A stretch of DNA of 64,000 bases from Cordylochernes scorpioides (GCA_030710605.1 CP092880.1:16715826-16779825), one strand, 5' to 3'. Positions 45,880 through 56,031 are shown, counted from the stretch's first letter. Numbers and translations: made by a program. Notes: generated by a model from the sequence alone, not told the origin.

Positions 45880-46015
45880 ATGTAGACGCGTATGCTTATT
45901 TTAAAATAAAACAATTTCTACTGCCCTCCCTTCTTACTGCAATAATAAATGGGAGGGCCAAGTTCATCAGTGGTGAATCCTCCTAGTTTTTTCATTAGTT
46001 TAATCTATTATACCT
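45880..46015 (+). repeat. Family D repeat in ABCC intron
   Basis: GTAGACGCGTATGCTTATT, CTACTGCCCTCCC, GGGAGGGCCAAGTTCATCAG and TTAGTTTAATCTATTATACC follow the family D order. Confidence 0.65.
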
Positions 46016-46135
46016 ATCTTATATTGTACTGGGATGTTTAGCTTCTATACCGATAATGAAGATAATCTCTTTGAAAGGTATTTTAAATGTACTATGGACA
46101 TACGATTTGAGCCTAGTAGAAATCCATATAGCTAC

Positions 46136-46312
46136 CTTTTCTCCAATCTCCGTCATATCCCATCCAGGAAGAATGGCCAAGTCCGACTTCAGGCTACAAT
46201 TCTGCAGTACTCTTCGGTACAATTTGGAATCGTAGTTCTTCAGGAAGAGAATGTTTTGTTTGACAGTGGCATTCTGGATCCAAGCTTTTTGTGAGGCATA
46301 GGCGATATCTCC
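46136..46312 (-). CDS. ABCC/MRP transporter, NBD1 exon with Q loop
   Basis: A 177-bp exon with clean phase: acceptor GATATCCCAG-GGAGATATC and donor GAGAAAAG-GTAGCT. Its 59 residues read GDIAYASQKAWIQNAT (Q loop with the conserved Gln), then NILFLKNYD, and end TEIGEK, as in MRP-type NBD1. It joins in frame to the exon at 46366 (ends CTCCAG, full codon). No defect is seen in this exon. Confidence 0.9.
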
Positions 46313-46365
46313 CTGGGATATCAAGGTAAGTCTATAGCATTTATACTGAATCTACCGTGTTATAC

Positions 46366-46565
46366 CTGGAGGTCTATGGATCCTGAAACCTTAGTGACTT
46401 CGCCCAAGATGGCTGATAGCAGAGTGGACTTGCCGCTACCCACTCTGCCTATGACACCCACTAAGGATCCTTTGGGAATGTTAAGGGTGAGGTTCTTTAA
46501 CGCAGGAGTGGCTTTGATGTCTTCGGACCAGGAAAAACTGGCTTGATTGATGGGGATTGCATCAC
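46366..46565 (-). CDS. ABCC/MRP transporter, NBD1 exon with Walker A
   Basis: A 200-bp exon after acceptor GGATCCACAG and before donor CTCCAG-GTATAA. It encodes INQASFSW (A-loop aromatic region), LKNLTLNIPKGSLVGVIG and the Walker A loop GRVGSGKST, then LLSAILGEVTKVSG. This opens the first ATP-binding domain of an ABCC exporter, a plasma- or vesicle-membrane pump for conjugated organic anions in known relatives. The TMD exons that must precede it (higher coordinates) were not recognised up to 64000. Confidence 0.9.
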
Positions 46566-46886
46566 CTGTGGATCCATAATATGGGACATTATAAAACAAC
46601 ATGGAGGAGTATGGTAAATGTCTAGCTATGGAGTCCCACATCTTTAAGGAAAAGAAAGATCCTACCTAGCGCCTCCATGTGGCGGACAACGCCTTAGAGA
46701 GGCTAAGCTAGGACGAGTCCGTGAAGAGACTGGAATAATTCCATTCCAATTCCATCTTGAACAGAAGAAGAGCATATTCATTTGCTCTTAAATTTGGAAT
46801 CATCTTCTAAAGGCAGATTATCTACTATTAGGTCAACGTCATATGAATGAGGAAGGCAAGGACGTGCTACCGACTTATATTTTAAA

Positions 46887-47640
46887 CTAGCGGACCCGCC
46901 CGGCTTCGCCCGGGTTTTACCCGAGTGAATGTTTGTCTAACGAACATTTGTTAGAACAATTCTCTTTAAACTTATAAAACGTACTCGGCTTCGCCCGGGG
47001 TTTTACCCGAGTAAAGGTTGTCTAGCGAACATTTGTTAAAACAATTCTCTAAAAACTTATTAAAAAATAAAAAAGATATATTTTGATAATTTGAAACTCG
47101 TAAATTTGAATCTCTCGATAAAGTGAACATTTTTTCCCGGTCCCTGTGTGCCTTGTCATCCTGAATTTTGTCTTTCCTAATTTCTACATTAGAAAATCAT
47201 AGTTTTATCTAGTGAACATTTTTTCCCGGTCCCTTGAGAAATACTCGATAAGTTGAATAAAATCAATATTAATTGGTTCCCTCGGTAATTGGAAGTTAAA
47301 GGAATAGTATCTTCGCCTTGGAATTGTATCATTATTCTTGTCGCAAATAAATTGCCGTGTCATCCTGAGATAATCTTACTTTTGATAAATAATATTTAAG
47401 ATAACAAACTTAATGATAAGAAAACTTGTTATCATCGTCACAATGGGGGGCGCTGCTTGCGAGTTAAATCTACAAATCTGCAAATAACTCTAAGGATATT
47501 CAAGATATTCATGAAATTATTTTTCAAAAACCTTCCCGGTGATATACCTAATAATATTCCAAAATTTCACGGCGATTGGATGTATGGTTTTTGAATCTAT
47601 AGAGTACAGACAGACAGACATTCAATTTTATATATATAGA
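46887..47640 (-). mobile_element. Non-autonomous Helitron (family H) with two 3' ends
   Basis: The minus-strand 5' end is TCTATATATATAAAATTG at 47640. The 3' end CTAG is at 46887 with the hairpin CCCGGGCGAAGCCGGGCGGG. About 90 bp further in, at 46977-47060, a second version of the last 90 bases (ACTCGGCTTCGCCCGGGG, TTACCCGAGTAAAGG) occurs in tandem. The interior is noncoding. Confidence 0.85.
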
Positions 47641-48180
47641 TTAGCAGTAATTAAACGTAACAGTAAGAAAATGTTGATTTTAATATATGTAAATAGAGTC
47701 TCTTAAGAAAGACCACCTAAAACATGACTCAACTTGTTTCTCCTGTAGGTGGTCTCTCATTGGAGGTTCTAATTGATATTAAAGAATCTCTAATAGACCT
47801 TTAATAAGAGACTGCCTCTCGGAGAGACGGTTTAAGCTACGATTTTAGGCATCCTCTCAATGGAAGCTCTACTGTATCTACTTTTTCACACTGTTTGGCT
47901 TAATAAATGCCATTTTAACTATTTTAAATGTGTATCAATCGAGTTTTTTTTTTATATTTTATATCCAAAATCACTTCATTTCAATTCATAGGGAATTCTT
48001 AACATTTTTTTTGTCTTCATTCAGCTCACTTTCTATTATATTTTAAGCCATTGTTCCATTATACATATTTAATTACCGTTTACACTGTTTTAACTTTCAA
48101 AAATGTCGATGAAATGAGTAGTTTGGTCCGGCATAAAGAAGAGGCATATAATCATTTTTTTCTATATGCATGATAATATT
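47641..48180. other. No gene; imperfect inverted repeats near 47695-47880
   Basis: GAGTCTCTTAAGAAAGACCACC and GTAGGTGGTCTCTCATTGGAGG pair in part. No class is recognised. Confidence 0.4.
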
Positions 48181-48205
48181 ATTTCAATTTTATATATATA
48201 GATAG
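48180..48205 (-). mobile_element. Helitron family H 5' end fragment
   Basis: TTTCAATTTTATATATATAGA is the complement of the Helitron 5' terminus. It is followed after a few GATA bases by the 32-bp minisatellite. Confidence 0.6.
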
Positions 48206-48660
48206 ATAGAGATTTACTCTTCATTGTTGGCTTTTTATCTTACATTCATTCTTCATTGTTGGCTTTTTATATTACATTCACTCTTCATTGTTGGCTTTTT
48301 ATCTTACATTCACTCTTCATTGTTGGCTTTTTATATTATATTTACTCTTCATTGTTGGCTTTTTATCTTACATTCATTCTTCATTGTTGGCTTTTTATAT
48401 TATATTTACTCTTCATTGTTGGCTTTTTATCTTACATTCATTCTTCATTGTTGGCTTTTTATATTACATTTACTATTCATTGTTGGCTTTTTATCTTACA
48501 TTCACTCTTTATTGTTGGCTTTTTATCTTACATTCATTCTTCATTGTTGGCTTTTTATCTTACATTCACTCTTCATTGTTGGCTTTTTATCTTACATTCA
48601 TTCTTCATTGTTGGCTTTTTATATTACATTCACTCTTCATTGTTGGCTTTTTATATCATA
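48206..48660. repeat. 32-bp minisatellite, copy 1 (about 14 units)
   Basis: The unit contains TTCATTGTTGGCTTTTTATC and TTACATTCACTC. Because 32 is not a multiple of 3 and no stop occurs, all three plus frames are open and give the same hydrophobic peptide. These are not genes. Helitron sequence lies on both sides. Confidence 0.95.
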
Positions 48661-49003
48661 TAAAAAATCATAGTTTTATCTAGTGAACATTTTTTTCCCG
48701 TGTCACATTGCCGTGTCATCCTGAGATAATCTTACTTTTGATAAATAATGTTTAAGATAACAAACTTAGTGATAAGAAAACTTGTTATCATCGTCACAAT
48801 GGGGGCGCTGCTTGCGAGTTAAATCTACAAATCTGCAAATAACTCTAAGGATATTCAAGATATTCATGAAATTATTTTTCTAAAACCTTCCCGGTGATAT
48901 ACCTAATAATATCCCAAAATTTCACGGCGATTGGATGTATGATTTTTGAATCTATAGAGTACAAACAAACAGACAGACAGACATTCAATTTTATATATAT
49001 AGA
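48661..49003 (-). mobile_element. Helitron family H, 5' half
   Basis: It starts inside the element (AATCATAGTTTTATCTAGTG) directly at the minisatellite end and runs to the complement of TCTATATATATAAAA at 49003. The 3' hairpin half is missing or replaced by the minisatellite. Confidence 0.8.
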
Positions 49004-49480
49004 CTAGTGAATATACCCGGCTTCGCCCGGTTTGTTTTAACCGAGTCATATAAACTCAATACACATATTATTGGACCCATCTCTGCCTCCCCCTTAACTC
49101 CGCGGATCACCACCCTGATCCTCCTCTACATCCCCGCTCTCCTGGCGATGATCCCCTGGCCACCCAGGCCCTCCAACTGTGCAATGTATATAGTGCTTTG
49201 TATATATTCCTCTTTATGCGTCCATCGGGGAAAAATAATCATCCATTCTGGTTAGCAGTCCCGTGAATAAAGATATTTCCTTTAACCGATTGAAAATTTG
49301 CCTAACGAATATTTCAATAAATCAATTAATCACTTGTATTAATATTGAGTAAATTCAATCAGACCCAATGACCCAGGAGACTTGATTAATTTTACTCAAT
49401 AAGGAAAATTTGATAAATAATATTTACATCTACTCCCTACTGAATACATTATTGTCAAGATAAATTGTAATTTGAAAATA
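49004..49480 (-). mobile_element. Helitron relative with GC-rich interior
   Basis: It begins with CTAG at 49004-49007 (3' end on the minus strand), then the hairpin CCCGGCTTCGCCCGG. It abuts the previous Helitron base to base. TTGCCTAACGAATATTT and CTCCCTACTGAAT-ATTGTCAAGATAA are shared with 57460-57545. A GC-rich patch at 49085-49195 looks foreign to the rest. Confidence 0.6.
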
Positions 49481-49664
49481 GAGCAATCCATGAATATATC
49501 TTTAATTAAAAAGGCATATTATATGATGCACTATATTATGATTTATATATTTATAAATGTATGTAATTCTTCTGTCCTCAAGGTTTATGTCCATAGTTCA
49601 ACTAAAATACCCATTCAAAGAGTCTAGCATCAGGATCACTATAAAAGGAAGTTCGAAAAATGCA
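49481..49664. other. No gene seen
   Basis: AT-rich sequence up to the target duplication of the Gypsy element. Confidence 0.5.
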
Positions 49665-49668
49665 ATAT

Positions 49669-49865
49669 TGTAGCGTTATTTGTTGTATTGTTTTACATAA
49701 TTAGGTTTTGGATTTTGTTTGTGTTTGTTTTGCATGTATTGAGTTAATGATTGGTGTATATGTGTGTTCGTGTATTCTTTGATTTGAGTAGTCTGCTCGT
49801 TGGCAGCAATAAACGTTTATCGTTCGATTTATCTACGCCTGTTGCTTGCAATTCTTACCGCCACA
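49669..49865 (+). repeat. 5' LTR of Gypsy element 2
   Basis: Starts TGTAGCGTTATTTG, ends TTACCGCCACA. AATAAACG at 49808 is the likely polyadenylation signal. Confidence 0.95.
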
Positions 49866-49867
49866 AG

Positions 49868-49890
49868 TGGTGGAGATGCTGGGTACCGAT
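49868..49890 (+). promoter_or_regulatory. Probable primer-binding site
   Basis: TGGTGGAGATGCTGGGTACC begins two bases after the LTR. TGG fits a CCA-ending tRNA, but I cannot assign the tRNA with confidence. Confidence 0.5.
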
Positions 49891-50009
49891 ACCATCACGG
49901 ATACCTCTGTCAGAAGAAGCCGTCCGCCTAGAAGGCCTGGAACCACGTTTTGATTTCGACGAAAAGAATAAGCCAATCAGAAAAATGTCAATATCGGCTG
50001 GAGTTAACA

Positions 50010-51129
50010 CGGGTGTTAATACTTGCAAACATTTGACAAGAAACCCAACTGTGTTAGCGGCAATGGAACGGAGGATTGTGGCAAATGGATGAAGGATACG
50101 AACGTATTGCGAGATCGAACTGCTGGGATGCCACGATGAAATTGGCGAACGCACCATTCTTTTTGGAAGGGACCGCTGGCCAATGGTATGATAACAACGA
50201 AGAAGGGAATGGATTCGTGGGATATGTTTAAGGAGATGTTTAGCCGGACATTCGACAATAGCGGTGTCCTTCTCAGACGCGCTAAGGACAACCTTCAGAG
50301 TCGAGCTCAGAAGAGTACAGAATCCTGTGAATCCTATATCCAAGACGTTCTGAGCTTGTGTAGGCAGGTGAATCCCGATATGAGTAAAGAAGAGAAAGTG
50401 GCACATCTAATGAAAGGTGTGGTAGAAGATGTCTATCAGGTCATCTTGATAAAGGAAATTGATACTGTTGAAGCCTTGTCGATTGGTGCCGAAAGGTGGA
50501 GGCTTGCAAGCAGCGACGCATCGGGGAAACCAAGGTTTGAGCGACTCCCTAACGTCGCAAGTATAGAGCAACCAAACTCCTCGTCCCTGGAAGATCTGAT
50601 TCGACGAATCGTGAGAGAAGAAATTAAAAGTGCCCTACATTCGAGCCTATAGTGCCGGAGGTGAACTCCCTGAAGAAAATGATTCATGAAGAGGTTGAGA
50701 GAAAATCTGACCCCAATTGCGCAGCAGGGTCCATACTACCAAGAACAACGCCGCCAATTTGAAGGACCGGCGAAACCACCCCCGTATTACCAGCAGCAAA
50801 GTCCTACAAGGCTGACAACTGCCCGAAGAAAGACTGACGAATGGAGGACGGTGGATAATATTCCCGTTTGTTTCCAATGCGGACGCCCAGGTCACGTCGC
50901 CAGGTACTGCCGAGAGCGGCGAGGGATGATGGATCGACAGCCACCGGGGAGATACCACCCTTTCCAGAACGGCCCGCGAACGATCTATAATAGCAATGAA
51001 ACCCCAGGCCGCGCAAGTTACCGAAGCCCGTCGCCCTATCCAGGTCGTGGCCGATCCCCAGCTGAACGTCGCCCCTCGATATCGCCAAGCCGACGATCTG
51101 GCCGATCACCTTATCGTGAGGAAAACTAG
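50010..51129 (+). pseudogene. Gag of Gypsy element 2
   Basis: The capsid region shows FFLEGTAGQWYDNN (about 50155-50200), then after a frame change SWDMFKEMFSRTF (50209-50250), the usual W-F pattern of Gypsy capsids, and ends at a stop near 50652. The nucleocapsid frame 50686-51129 has the zinc knuckle CFQCGRPGHVARYC (about 50870-50911) and an RS-rich basic tail. Gag ends at TAG 51127-51129; the protease frame overlaps at -1. Confidence 0.85.
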
Positions 51130-51593
51130 AGCAAGCGCCCTTCGCTGGAGGTAAGGTCGCTGAGGAGATTATAAATCCTCCGCCGCTCATAGCCGCTAAA
51201 CTATCACAGAATATAGTTGACGTTACTATTGACGATAAAACTTTTCCTGCCCTTGTCGACTGCGGCGCTTCGTTTTCGGTTATTTCGGACCACTTTAGAC
51301 AACAACACAAAAAGACTATGTTCAGTGACGCTGGCATGACACTTAGAGTTGCCGACGGGAAATATATCGTTTCCAGGGGCCGATGTACGTTACGTTTAGA
51401 AATAAACGGATTAGTACAGCCGTTTGAATTCATTGTTTTACCAAGTTGTAGCCACGACATCATTCTCGGTTGGGACTTTCTGGAGGCGTCAAGGGCTATA
51501 ATCGATTGTGGTAGCGCCGAGATTCTGTTAGAAAAAGCAGAACTACCAGAGGATTCTTCGAGCATATTCCAAACTGTGGCCGCCGACGGATAG
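51130..51593 (+). CDS. Retropepsin of Gypsy element 2 (active site DCGA)
   Basis: The frame is -1 relative to gag and open from before the gag stop. The active-site loop reads ALVDCGASFSVIS at about 51249-51287, where the family has DT/SGA, so the catalytic Asp (51258-51260) is kept but the next residue is Cys. The second conserved region is HDIILGWDFL (about 51456-51485), as in Gypsy proteases. It releases gag and pol proteins in the particle. It ends at a stop at 51593. Confidence 0.75.
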
Positions 51594-51859
51594 CTTTATA
51601 ATCCCCGCTGGATCAACCAAGGCAGATAAACGTAATCAGCGAAGCTATACTCGGTGTGAGTGATGTCGTAATGGAGCCTTCGAGGATCCTCTTTCTAGAA
51701 CGTGATCTGATGGTTCTCCGCCTCGATCTTCGCTGTCCAGCATGGAAAAGGGAGATTTTGGATAACCAACATCGGCACATGTGATCGAACTGTCCCCAAA
51801 GGAATGTGTATTGGAGAGATACAGGTACTGGAAGAGGGTCAGCTGGCGGTCATCGGTGA

Positions 51860-53330
51860 GCTTCGGACACCAATCGGCAGGGGATTCTTGGACAAGAAAA
51901 CTCTCCAAACATTGACTCGATGATAAGCCCTGATCTATCCATGCTTGAAAGGACCAGGATATGTTCGATACTTGGGAGTTTCAGCGGCTTATTTGAATTT
52001 AATAAGTTTCCGTCTAATCTGACGAGCACAGCCAAGCACAAGATAAATACAGAGGACCATCCCCCGATTAAACGCCGTCCATATCGAGTGTCGCAGGTCG
52101 AACGTCAAACCATTCAGAATGAGGTCGACAAAATGTTGAAAGGAGGTATAGTTCAGCTTTCCGAAAGTCCTTGGTCCTCTCCTGTGGTATTAGTGAAAAA
52201 GAAAAATGGTAGTTGGCGTTTTCCGTGTCGATTACAGACACCTGAATAAAATCACAAAAAAGGATGTATATCCACTACCAAGGATTGACGATACACTCGA
52301 TTGCTTAAGAGGGGCGAGTTATTATTCTTCCATGGACCTCCGTTCTGGTTACTGGCAGATTGAGGTGGATGAGACAGATCGCGAAAAGACCGCCTTCATT
52401 ACACCCGACGGATTGTACGAGTTTAAAGTTATGCCTTTCGGGCTGTGTAACGCCCCAGCGACATTTGAAAGAATGATGGATACCTTGCTGAGGGGGTTGA
52501 AGTGGTCAATGTGCCTTTGCTATCTGGACGATATTATTGTGTTTTCACCCACCTTTGACGAACATTTTCGACGGCCTTGAATTAGTTCTCAGGTGTCTCT
52601 CAAAGGCTGGACTTGTGTTTAAATCCAGACAAGTGCTTGTTCGGAACAAAACGACTAAGCATTTTTGGGCATCTGGTGGATGGAGAGGGCGTGCACACCC
52701 GACCCGGGTAAAGTTGATGCTATGTCCAAATTCCCTACTCCCAAATCCCTTACTGATGTAAGAAGTTTCATTGGAATGTGCTCATATTATCGTCGTTTCA
52801 TTAAGAATTTTGCTCAAAAAGCTGAACCAACTACACAGGTTGTTGAGAAAGGACACCAGATTCGAATGGGGACCAGATCAACGGCAGGCCTATGAATCCT
52901 TGAAGTTGGCACTCGCGTCGGAACCCGTCTTGGCCCACTTTGACGAAAAGTATGCGACCGAACTGCACACCGACGCCAGTGGGTTTGGAATTGGTGCGGT
53001 TTTGGTCCAGGTCCAGGGAGGAAGTGAAAAACCGATTGGATATGCATCAAGAACGCTGTCAACAGCTGAAAAAAATTATTCAACAACGGAGCGGGAGTGT
53101 CTTGCCGCAATTTGGGCGATCGGCAAGTTCCGTCCATACCTATTTGGTCGCTCGTTTACAATTGTGACGGATCATCACTCGCTCTGTTGGCTTTCGGGAC
53201 TGAAGGACCCGTCCGGGAAGACTGGCCAGGTGGGCCTTAAGACTTCAGGAGTACAATGTGAACGTGGTATATAAAACGGCAGAAAACATCAAGATGCCGA
53301 TTGTCTCTCACGCAATCCAATCGAAGCGAA
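51860..53330 (+). pseudogene. RT-RNase H of Gypsy element 2
   Basis: RT in order: RRPYRVSQVER, SPWSSPVVLVKKKNGSWRF, a one-base shift at about 52220, VDYRHLNKITKKDVYPLP, SSMDLRSGYWQIEVD, MPFGLCNAPATFERMMD and the catalytic CYLDDIIVFS (about 52518-52548). Shifts follow near 52575, 52665 and 52830. The connection has SFIGMCSYYRRFI. RNase H shows ELHTDASGFGIGAVL (about 52960), ERECLAAIWA and IVTDHHSLCWL. All catalytic Asp residues are present; only frame breaks disable it. Confidence 0.9.
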
Positions 53331-54650
53331 TAACCCAGGGGAATCCGAAGATGACATACCAACATTAGCTGCTTTAACTGATATCGTCGCGGAACAGCGG
53401 AAAGATCCGGTAATTGTGAGAATATCGGAAGAATGTTCGAGGAACGATCAAAACCGCTTCAAAATAATCAATGGAGCTCTTTACAAGCGGAATTTCGACC
53501 CAGTGGGGCAACCGTGGCTATTGGTGATCCCCAGGCATTTGCGCCCTGACGTCCTCAGAAGTCTCCACGATAATCCAACTGCCGGTCATTTAGGGTTGGC
53601 TAAAACCCACGATAGAATTAGGAGGAAGTAATTTTGGCCAGGTCTTCTGAGGAGCATAAGAAAATATGTCGGTCACTGTAGGGAGTGCCAGCGTCGTAAA
53701 CATGCTCCCTTGCGACCGCCCGGATTGCTGCAACCGATGCCACCCACCTCTGTTCCGTTCCAAAGAGTCGGAATTGATCTCCTCGGAAGATTCCCAATAT
53801 CCCATTTAGGAAATAAATGGATAATAGTTTGCACAGACTATCTGACGCGATACGCTATCACCCGAGCCTTACCATCGGCAGACGCTCAGCAAGTGGCCAA
53901 GTTCGTCCTGGAGGACGTAGTGCTTAAACATGGAGCACCACGAGAAATAATTACTGACCGGGGTAGGGTTTTTCAGTCTAAACTAATATCCGAGCTGACG
54001 GGACTTTGCTCTTCGGCTCAGAGATTTACCACGGCGTACCATCCTCAGACGAATGGTCTCACTGAGAGACTTAATAAAACCCTGGCCGACATGATGTCAA
54101 TGTATGTGGACGTCGAACAAAAGGAGTGGGACGTTATTCTTCCGTTCATCACGTTTGCTTACAATACGGCGAAGCAGGACACCACCGGATTCACCCCATT
54201 CAGCCTCATCCATGGACGAGAAGCTGAAACTACGTTGGATACATTGTTTCCTCTTTTAAAAGATGAAGATCAAGAGGACTATAATCGAGAGATAGTGACT
54301 CGAGCAGAGGAGACGCGACAATTGGCTCGGCTACATACACTGAGAGCGCAAGAGGGCAATAAACGACTCTACGACGCCAAACATCGAGAAGTGAGCTATC
54401 AGCCAGGCGATAAAGTATGGATATTTATACCCGTTCGGAAATAGGGATATCCGAAAAATTAATAAAACGATATTTCGGCCCTTATAAGGTGACGAGACGC
54501 ATTTCGGATGTGACGTACGAAGTTGAAAGTCTAGACACTACTAACCGCCGTCGTAAGCCAAAGGAAATTGTGCACGTAGTGAGAATGAAGAACTACCGTG
54601 ACCCGGACGAACAACTGGACCTACCCGAGGATGAGCCTGCCGTCTGACAG
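53331..54650 (+). pseudogene. Integrase of Gypsy element 2 with GPY/F module
   Basis: The zinc-binding domain has H-N-AGHLGLAKT (53575-53610) and GHCRECQRR (about 53670-53700), with one in-frame stop at 53629-53631. The core has VGIDLLGRF (first Asp, 53770), IITDRGRVF (second Asp, about 53950) and TNGLTERLNK (Glu, about 54050). After a shift near 54435 the C-terminus has LIKRYFGPYKVTRRI, the GPY/F motif of this integrase type. It ends at a stop at 54647. One stop and one frameshift are the only visible lesions. Confidence 0.9.
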
Positions 54651-54670
54651 CGAGGACGCTGTCCTTTTGG

Positions 54671-54682
54671 AGAGGAGGGCAT
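54671..54682 (+). promoter_or_regulatory. Polypurine tract of Gypsy element 2
   Basis: AGAGGAGGGCAT lies just before the 3' LTR start. Confidence 0.75.
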
Positions 54683-54877
54683 TGTAGCGTTATTTGTTGT
54701 ATTGTTTTACATAATTAGGTTTTGGATTTTGTTTGTGTTTGTTTTGCATGTATTGAGTTAATGATTGATGTATATGTGTTCGTGTATTCTTTGATTTGAG
54801 TAGTCTGCTCGTTGGCAGCAATAAACGTTTATCGTTCGATTTATCTACGCCTGTTGCTTGCAATTCTTACCGCCACA
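54683..54877 (+). repeat. 3' LTR of Gypsy element 2
   Basis: Almost identical to the 5' LTR; it differs at GATTGATG versus GATTGGTG and by one GT dinucleotide. Confidence 0.95.
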
Positions 54878-54889
54878 ATATAAAAGCGG

Positions 54890-55030
54890 TATGGTAGATT
54901 AAACTGGCGTAACCGCTGGGAGGGTTCACCAATGATGAGCCAGGCCCTCCCATTAATTTTCCATTGCAGAAAGGACATTATAAATTGTTTATTTTCAAAA
55001 AGAATCATACGCGTCTATAATAGTTTCGAA
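54890..55030 (-). repeat. Family D repeat, reverse copy
   Basis: GGTAGATTAAACTGGCG, GGGAGGGTTCACCAATGATG, GCCAGGCCCTCCCATTAA and ATCATACGCGTCTATAATAG mirror 42545-42725. Confidence 0.75.
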
Positions 55031-55033
55031 TTT

Positions 55034-55354
55034 TGAATTAAAAAGGCATATATTGGATCAAAATCATTTATTTTACCAATATTTCAGTTGGCTGAACGCC
55101 AACCTTTATCAAGGTATTATAACATATTTTAATGTGGTCAACAACAAACCCAGCGCCACATAACGTCAAGAGAATTAATTCTATAAGCATAATAAGAACT
55201 TTATTCTGTTGAAGCTATGTGGCGCTGAGTTTTGTTGTTGACACACATTATAATATGTTATAATACATTGATAAAGGTTGGCGTTCAGCCAACTGAAATA
55301 TTGGTAAAATAAATGATATTTTGATCCAATATATGCCTTTTTAATTGAATATAA
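55034..55354. mobile_element. Foldback element, arms about 130 bp
   Basis: AATTAAAAAGGCATATATTGG, TTCAGTTGGCTGAACGCCAA and AGCGCCACATA on the left match inverted TATGTGGCGCT, TTGGCGTTCAGCCAACTGAA and CCAATATATGCCTTTTTAATT on the right. The loop is about 50 bp (55165-55215). Noncoding. Confidence 0.9.
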
Positions 55355-55399
55355 ATTGTAATATTTGTTATTCTTCTCCATTGAGAAATTTTGAATGTA

Positions 55400-55850
55400 G
55401 AGAGGTAGCTGAATATATAGATTAACATATAATAGATGGTATATGCATTACGATATTATATCATTAAGACTCTTACCAGTAGTCATCATGATTCCAATTA
55501 TCATTATTACTATCATCATCGTCATTTTGGGTGTTTTTTAACATTTTAAAATTTTTACTATTTACCAACTCTTTTCTGATAAGAGGACACCTTTCTGTGT
55601 CAAAGAACACTTTGACTCTGAAATTCGATGTTGTCCTTTTTAGGGAGGTAGTTCTACTGTATAGGTTTTGAATACAAATGATTATCATAGATTTGTGGCC
55701 GTAGCTGAATGACAAGAAGCAGTAAGGAATAATGACCACATCTGGAGAACACACTTTGAAATCTTAGGTCCATCATGGTAAAATATTTAAACGATTTTAG
55801 ATGTGCAAAATGATATATCTTCTTAGTTTCAAAAGGCCCGGTTTGAAACT
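55400..55850. other. No gene seen
   Basis: A minus-strand frame of 93 residues (55473-55754) ends in an Asp/Asn-rich tail from an (ATC/ATT) repeat and has no recognisable domain. I do not call it. Confidence 0.35.
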
Positions 55851-55851
55851 A

Positions 55852-56031
55852 TACAGTTAAACCTGTCTATAGCGCCCCCTCTTGGGACTCACCAAAATAG
55901 GGTACTATAGAGAGGGGGTACTACAGACAGGTCACTATTAATGTAAATCGCATCGTACTACATATTCAAAATCGGGCACTATAGAGAGAAAGGCGCTATT
56001 TAGAGAGGCGCTATAAAAAGGTTTAACTGTA
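55852..56031. mobile_element. Pogo-like MITE, TA target
   Basis: TA, then CAGTTAAACCTGTCTATAGC at the left end (55854) and GCTATAAAAAGGTTTAACTG, then TA at the right (56029). The element is 176 bp with TIRs of about 25 bp. Internal copies of CACTATAGAGAG suggest sub-terminal repeats. CAGT-RAACC ends with a TA duplication fit pogo/Tigger-type MITEs. Confidence 0.8.

Larger units (their letters stand above)
49665..54881 (+). mobile_element. Ty3/Gypsy element 2, full length with 4-bp TSD
   Basis: LTRs of 197 bp (49669-49865) and 195 bp (54683-54877) differ by one substitution and a 2-bp indel. ATAT flanks both ends (49665-49668 and 54878-54881). The domain order is gag (capsid, CCHC), protease, RT, RNase H, integrase with GPY/F, which is Ty3/Gypsy order. 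LTR identity says young, yet pol is cut by several one-base frameshifts. Confidence 0.95.

Noticed and set aside
48224-48683. Three overlapping hydrophobic frames of 131-149 residues, and three of 203-222 residues at 59118-59800
   Set aside because: A stop-free 32-bp unit opens all three frames with the same peptide. It looks like membrane protein only because the unit is T-rich.
50804-51565. Minus-strand frame of 253 residues
   Set aside because: It lies opposite gag and protease of Gypsy element 2 and has no domain of its own.
55473-55754. Minus-strand frame of 93 residues with acidic tail
   Set aside because: The tail comes from a simple ATC/ATT repeat; there is no domain, and no splice or neighbour support.
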